Source: Bacteroidia bacterium (GTDB lineage Bacteria; Bacteroidota; Ignavibacteria; SZUA-365). From it: a stretch of DNA of 64,000 bases. Below the pieces are notes generated by a model that saw only the letters and a list, made by a program, of their open reading frames with translations, did not search any database and had not been told where the DNA came from. Location: NCBI GenBank assembly GCA_027493955.1, contig JAOSJT010000001.1, positions 3,583,131-3,647,130 of the forward strand, written 5' to 3'. Positions 59,746 through 64,000 of this stretch are shown here, piece after piece (positions within the stretch are counted from its first letter, which is position 1; every line of letters begins with the position of its first letter). Made by a program: the position numbers and the translations under genes.

Positions 59746-61203
59746 ATGCGAACGGAATCACACCGCCCCTGGAAAAACTGGGGAGAAACGCAATCATCGG
59801 TACCCGAATTGAGCTTCTGGCCTGAAAGCCGGGAGGATATTTCCGAGATTATCAGGATCGCGGAGGGCAGTGGCAAGACGGTCCGCGCCGTCGGATCGGC
59901 GCACTCGTGGTCTGACGTTGCGAGAACAGACGACTATCTGGTTTTTCCGGATAAGCTCACGCGCATTCTGGACATTGATCACTATCTCCTGAACGATCCG
60001 ACGACCATTCCGAAGCGTTTTCTGGTACATGTCGAGTCCGGCATCACCATTCGCGCACTCAACGCGGCTCTGCATTCTCGTGGTCTCGCGTTGATGAATC
60101 TGGGCGGCTACGATGGACAAACGATTTGCGGCGTCACTTCCACCTCCACGCATGGTTCCGGCATTGCCTATCCGCCGCTCAGCGATTTCATCAAGTCCAT
60201 GGAAATCGTATCCTGCCGCGGCAAGGTATGGCGCATCGAACCCTCGCAGACCTCGGGCATGGCGCTCACGAACCCTGCCGCCTATGCCTCGTCACATCCC
60301 GATCGCGAAACACATGAATTGGTGCAGAACGACGATTGGTTCTACGCAGCAATTGTCGGCGTGGGATGCCTCGGTATCATCTACTCGGTGGTTCTTGAAG
60401 TCCGCGAGGCCTTTTTGCTGAAGGAGACCCGTACGGTCAGCACGTGGCAGGCGGTGAAGCAACAATTGCGTGACGGAAAGATCTACGCCATGCCGGAACA
60501 CTACGAATTGCTGTTCAATCCCTACAAGGTGGACGGCAGCAATCGTTGTCTGGTCACGACCCGTGTGGAGACGGACAGACCCGGTAACAGAGAGCGGAGC
60601 ATTTACATCAAGTACAAAGCGGTGCTCGATGTCTCGGCCTGGTGGGTCAAGCTGCTTTCCATCTTCTGGCCTTCAAAAATCAAGAACACCCTGAACAGCG
60701 CCATCGATGCGCTCAGAGATGATGAATACACCGAGCAAAGCTTCAAAGTCTTTCACATCGGGGATGCAAACGAGATTCGGGTGTTTTCCGCCGAGTACGC
60801 GATTCCGGTCGAAAACGATACCTGGATAGCGGCTATAGACCGCCTGATGGAGGTGGCCGAGCGTATCGGGCGCGAGAAGAAGCGGTATCTCACCGTGCCT
60901 GTGGCCGTGCGCTTCGTTAAGGCCACCCGCGCATTGCTGTCTCCGATGTATGGGCGCGACACCTGCATGCTGGAGGTGATCGGGTTGCGCGGCGTCAAGG
61001 ACACGCCGCTGATTCTTGAGCAGATCGAATGGGCTCTGCAGGCGCACGCGGTGCGTCCGCACTGGGGGCAGGTGAATCACATCACACCGGAGCAACTGAA
61101 CGAGATGTATCCGGACAGCATCGGCCGGTGGCGTGATGTCCATAATCAGCTGAACATGTTCCGGACATTCACGAACGATTTCTCGCGTCGTGTGGGCCTT
61201 TGA
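59746..61203 (+). CDS. FAD-linked oxidase, aldonolactone/sugar-1,4-lactone oxidase type
   Basis: 485 aa of the vanillyl-alcohol-oxidase/D-arabinono-1,4-lactone oxidase superfamily. The FAD-binding part (about 1-190) has VRAVGSAHSWSDVA, DKLTRILDID, VESGITIRALNAALHSRGL and NLGGYDGQTICGVTSTSTHG. The lactone-oxidase (ALO-like) half follows, ending with HWGQVNHITPEQLNEMYPD, which carries the HWGK/HWGQ active-site motif. There is no His in the GSAHS position usual for covalent flavin other than the motif's own His, so covalent attachment is plausible but unproven. Cytoplasmic by lack of signal peptide. First gene of the terminal operon. Confidence 0.88.
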   Translation: MRTESHRPWKNWGETQSSVPELSFWPESREDISEIIRIAEGSGKTVRAVGSAHSWSDVARTDDYLVFPDKLTRILDIDHYLLNDPTTIPKRFLVHVESGITIRALNAALHSRGLALMNLGGYDGQTICGVTSTSTHGSGIAYPPLSDFIKSMEIVSCRGKVWRIEPSQTSGMALTNPAAYASSHPDRETHELVQNDDWFYAAIVGVGCLGIIYSVVLEVREAFLLKETRTVSTWQAVKQQLRDGKIYAMPEHYELLFNPYKVDGSNRCLVTTRVETDRPGNRERSIYIKYKAVLDVSAWWVKLLSIFWPSKIKNTLNSAIDALRDDEYTEQSFKVFHIGDANEIRVFSAEYAIPVENDTWIAAIDRLMEVAERIGREKKRYLTVPVAVRFVKATRALLSPMYGRDTCMLEVIGLRGVKDTPLILEQIEWALQAHAVRPHWGQVNHITPEQLNEMYPDSIGRWRDVHNQLNMFRTFTNDFSRRVGL

Positions 61204-61285
61204 ATCTTCCGAGGCGAAACAACGGGAAAGCCCTGGAATCGTTGTTCGCATATTCGGGAATGCAGCACAGAAAGGATGATGCCTG

Positions 61286-61789
61286 ATGAGCGATTATACA
61301 CCGAAGTTCTTCGACAGAGAGGATTTCGCAGGTCTGGTCGCGATTATCGAGACGATGATAGACACGGGAGGTGAAGCCGCGGTACATCCCGTCAACGCGG
61401 CGAAGCAGGTGGATACCTACCTGTCGCGCGTCGAATCCCCCGCTCTCGAGCAAATCCGTCTCGCCATCGATGCCATTGACTCGTGGTACATGCCGCTCTT
61501 TCTCGCCTTTCGCTTCGGGCGCTTCAGCAAATTGCCGTTGCATGAACGGCGGAAAGTGGTGGAGCGCATCATTACCCCGAAGGGCTTGTTCAAAGTCATC
61601 GCCATCGTGCGTGCGGGCGCACGAGACGCCGCGCGCACGCTGAAGCTGCTTGCGAGTATCGGGTACTACAATGGCGAGGAAGGAACGCGCATGGCGGGCT
61701 ATGTGCCGGCGGAAGAGCGTCCGCGCTTCATTCGGCTCGATCAGGCGCCGCTTGCTCATGCGGATCCTTTTCCGAAAGGAGGTGTGTGA
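61286..61789 (+). CDS. Small Gluconate-dehydrogenase-subunit-3-like protein
   Basis: 167 aa, helical. The pattern FFDREDFAGLVAIIETMID, FSKLPLHERRKVVERII and GARDAARTLKLLASIGYYNG resembles the gluconate 2-dehydrogenase subunit 3/N-terminal region of long-chain alcohol oxidases, which pairs with a GMC flavoprotein. It lacks the Tat signal seen in periplasmic subunit 3 proteins, so the complex is probably cytoplasmic. The stop overlaps the next ATG by 1 nt, and AGGAGGTG for the next gene lies within its last codons. Confidence 0.75.
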   Translation: MSDYTPKFFDREDFAGLVAIIETMIDTGGEAAVHPVNAAKQVDTYLSRVESPALEQIRLAIDAIDSWYMPLFLAFRFGRFSKLPLHERRKVVERIITPKGLFKVIAIVRAGARDAARTLKLLASIGYYNGEEGTRMAGYVPAEERPRFIRLDQAPLAHADPFPKGGV

Positions 61790-63243
61790 TGCGGGCGGAG
61801 TACGACGTCGTCATCATCGGATCCGGCGCCGCCGGCAGCGTGATGGCGTATCAGACCATCAGGAACAATCCTGGAATACGCGTAGCGGTGCTGGAAAAAG
61901 GCAAGCGTGTGCAGCCGCAATCCTTTACCCACGACACATTGGACATGATGGCGCGGGTGTACAAAAACGGCGGCTTGCAGACCACGAAGGACAACGATGT
62001 GGTGTTCGCGCAAGGACAGGCGGTAGGCGGATCCACCGTCATCAACAACGCGATCTGGCTGCGCGCGGATCTCGACGCGGTGCTTCCGGAGTGGGAAAAG
62101 CACAAGGCCTTCGTAGACAAGCAGGCACTGCTGTCAGCGTATGCGGAGATCGAGCGGGCGCTGCATGTTGTTCCCATCGATCCGCTGATGGCGAACGCGG
62201 GTTCGGAGTTTTTTCTCAAGGGCTGCCGCGCCCTGGGTATTCAGGCCGAATATCTCAAGCACAACCGCAAAGACTGCATCGGCTGCGGTTGGTGCAATTT
62301 CGGCTGCCGTTACAACCGCAAAACCTCCATGCTGGTTACCTATCTGCCCTGGGCCGAGCAACGCGGTGTGGACATCATAGACGGAGCACGGGATGTGCGT
62401 ATTCTGCATCAGGCCGGTGAGGCGAAAACGGTGGAGTTTTCCGGAGTGGGCGACAGTTTTTCACCCAACGCGACATCCACCATCAAAGCCGGCAAAGTGA
62501 TAGTGTGCGCCGGTGCCATCGGCTCGAGCGAGGTATTACTCCGCAGCAACATCAATCCCAACGGTCGAACAGGTCTGCATTTTCACGCGCTGGGCGGCGT
62601 GCTGGTCTCCGCCGAGGCACCGATGCAGCTGGATGGCTTCGACAATATCGGACTCACTTGCATGGCGCATGCAAGCCCGGATTATCTCGTCGAATCTTAT
62701 TTCACACCGCCGGCGGTTTTTTCTCTCAGCATCAGCGGCTGGTTCAACGAGCATTATCGCAAAATGAAGCGCTACAATCATTACGCGCAGGCCGGCGTCA
62801 TGGTGGCCACGGATCCGACGGGACGCATCAGCATCAACAAAAAGGGTCATGTGGAAATCGATCTGGTTTTTTCGCAGCGGGATGTCGCGGGACTGAAGGA
62901 AGGCATCAAAACCCTCGCGCGCATCTATTTCGCGGCGGGTGCGCTGCGCGTCATACCCGCAACCTACGAGGGTATTGATTTCCTTAGCGTCAATGATCTT
63001 ACGGCTCTGGATGCGCGGATCAAGGCGCCGGACGATTTGCTGCTGGGTTCGGCGCATCCGCAGGGCGGGAATGTCATGAGCGACGATCCGCGGCAGGGCG
63101 TGGTGGACTGCGGTTTCAAGGTGCATGGCTACAGCAACGTATACGTCGTGGATGCGAGCGTCTTCCCCACGAATATCAAGGCGAATTGCCAGGCCACGGT
63201 GATGGCCATGGCGCATTATGCTTCGAAGGTGATTGTCGGATAA
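61789..63243 (+). CDS. GMC-family flavoprotein oxidoreductase with Cys cluster
   Basis: 484 aa. The N-terminal FAD motif DVVIIGSGAAGSVMAYQ, GGSTVINNAIWLRAD, the GMC-C half with LLGSAHPQGGNVMSDD (active-site His) and VVDASVFPTNIKANCQATVMA are complete. An insert reads KDCIGCGWCNFGCRYNRK (four Cys), as in the long-chain alcohol oxidase/choline-dehydrogenase-like group. The substrate is likely an alcohol or sterol-like molecule, not a sugar for certain. Start at ATG 61789 with a perfect AGGAGGTG at -6; a GTG one codon upstream is possible. Translationally coupled to its small partner. Confidence 0.92.
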   Translation: MRAEYDVVIIGSGAAGSVMAYQTIRNNPGIRVAVLEKGKRVQPQSFTHDTLDMMARVYKNGGLQTTKDNDVVFAQGQAVGGSTVINNAIWLRADLDAVLPEWEKHKAFVDKQALLSAYAEIERALHVVPIDPLMANAGSEFFLKGCRALGIQAEYLKHNRKDCIGCGWCNFGCRYNRKTSMLVTYLPWAEQRGVDIIDGARDVRILHQAGEAKTVEFSGVGDSFSPNATSTIKAGKVIVCAGAIGSSEVLLRSNINPNGRTGLHFHALGGVLVSAEAPMQLDGFDNIGLTCMAHASPDYLVESYFTPPAVFSLSISGWFNEHYRKMKRYNHYAQAGVMVATDPTGRISINKKGHVEIDLVFSQRDVAGLKEGIKTLARIYFAAGALRVIPATYEGIDFLSVNDLTALDARIKAPDDLLLGSAHPQGGNVMSDDPRQGVVDCGFKVHGYSNVYVVDASVFPTNIKANCQATVMAMAHYASKVIVG

Positions 63244-63300
63244 GCAGTCCTGCGCGCGGATAACGCTACGGACGAATGACACGCAAGGAGAACACGCGAA

Positions 63301-64000
63301 ATGAATATTATTCTTCACCCCCGGGCAGCGCCCGCCGACAGGATACGCGTATGGATCGGTGCATTTCAGGCCACCACGGAAGCACAGCTCACCTGGTTTT
63401 TGGACAGCGTCCCGGTGACGCCCACCGTGCTCCGTCCCCTCAGCAGCGTCCGACACAACACTATGCTGCCGCCCGGCGTGAATCCATCCGGTGTGCGGCG
63501 CGTATTCAGCGGAGTCTATGAATTCAACGGACTGCAGCCGGATACGCTGTACACCATCGCCGTGCATGCAGGCGGCAGCGGCGCGAGCATCAATGTGCGC
63601 ACGCTGCCGGACCGCGTGCCCGCGTTGCTCGACGGTACGTTCAACGTGCTGCTTGTCTCTTGTTTTCATCGGGACGAAGATCCGGCGGGCTTGGCGGGAA
63701 GCATCGTTTCGCAGCTTCCGGTGACAGTGAAACCGCATCTTTCAATCCTCATGGGTGATCAGGTGTATCTCGATCTGCCGACACTGCGGAATTTTCCGGA
63801 CGACGAGGTCTGGCTCGCCCAGAAATTCGAAAGCGATTACGCGGCGAACTGGCAGGGGAGTCCTGGCTATGCGCAGATACTCGCCACGGCGCCCAGCGTA
63901 TCGGTGCCGGACGACCACGAGTACTGGAACAACTATCCGCATCCCAGTCCCATGATCGGGAATTCCCTCACCGCTAACGGACGGAATCGCTGGAGGCGCG
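63301..64000 (+). CDS. PhoD-like alkaline phosphatase, 3' truncated by window edge
   Basis: Open frame of 233 codons to the edge. The N-terminus has a fibronectin-like beta domain (RIRVWIGAFQATTEAQLTWF ... VYEFNGLQPDTLYTIAVHAG), then the metallophosphatase core with SCFHRDEDPAG, LILMGDQVYLDL-type motif (LSILMGDQVYLDLP), and PDDHEYWNNYP, the metal-binding pair of PhoD-like enzymes. No signal peptide, unlike classical Tat-exported PhoD. AAGGAG lies 10 bp before the ATG. It follows the GMC gene at 57 bp, probably in the same operon. Confidence 0.85.
   Translation, partial: MNIILHPRAAPADRIRVWIGAFQATTEAQLTWFLDSVPVTPTVLRPLSSVRHNTMLPPGVNPSGVRRVFSGVYEFNGLQPDTLYTIAVHAGGSGASINVRTLPDRVPALLDGTFNVLLVSCFHRDEDPAGLAGSIVSQLPVTVKPHLSILMGDQVYLDLPTLRNFPDDEVWLAQKFESDYAANWQGSPGYAQILATAPSVSVPDDHEYWNNYPHPSPMIGNSLTANGRNRWRR

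Overview
This 64 kb window looks like bacterial chromosome of moderately high GC from the Bacteroidetes/Chlorobi (FCB) side of the tree, most likely an Ignavibacteria/Kapabacteria-like lineage. The clues are several large secreted proteins that end in a type IX secretion (T9SS) sorting domain (NPFNP...PSGxYxxxL type), many lipoproteins with plain lipoboxes, and an AraC regulator fused to a heavy-metal-associated domain. The lineage is inferred from protein style only. No rRNA, tRNA, CRISPR array or transposase was seen.

Layout. 0-7 kb: an acidic unknown protein (cut by the left edge), obg, a FecCD-type permease, then the origin-proximal block rpmH-rnpA-yidD-yidC, a terminator, and an intergenic region with two consensus parS centromere sites flanking a 58-bp tandem repeat. 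7-13.4 kb: a membrane protein with a degenerate GH2-like domain, then smc. 13.4-22.6 kb (minus strand): an aminotransferase and PIG-L deacetylase pair, then two adjacent giant secreted proteins built of the same Cys-paired beta modules, one led by a VWA domain. 22.8-29.4 kb: VOC protein, MsrB lipoprotein, soluble transhydrogenase, MeaB GTPase, a lipoprotein, RadA and a TlpA-like thioredoxin. 29.5-32.4 kb (minus): aroC behind a three-domain shikimate-pathway fusion (AroK, AroD-like, AroE) whose AroD part seems to lack its Schiff-base lysine. 32.7-40.4 kb: aminotransferase, a CsbD/DUF883-like membrane protein, lipoproteins, an NlpC/P60 hydrolase, small hypotheticals, a secreted parallel beta-helix protein and a CPBP protease.

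40.2-43.0 kb is an accessory patch. A 310-bp near-identical direct repeat (start region of the CPBP gene plus upstream DNA) brackets two AT-richer secreted-protein genes, one interrupted by an in-frame TAA just after the presumed lipid-anchor cysteine. 43.2-45 kb holds DinB-like, SRPBCC and unknown small genes. 45-49.7 kb is a copper locus: HMA-AraC regulator, His-rich outer-membrane protein, CopZ-like chaperone and CopA ATPase. The last two transcription units share a 38-bp upstream element (30/38 identical), which looks like a regulon operator.

50-57.6 kb is an acetate-uptake style locus: metallophosphoesterase, a Cache-PAS-PAS-CBS-DUF294 membrane sensor, DUF485, ActP-type symporter and a porin. 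57.6-59.3 kb has two minus-strand exported proteins. 59.7-64 kb is a tight plus-strand oxidoreductase operon (aldonolactone-oxidase-like flavoprotein, small Gluconate-DH-subunit-3-like protein, GMC oxidoreductase, PhoD-like phosphatase cut by the right edge) whose substrate is unknown.
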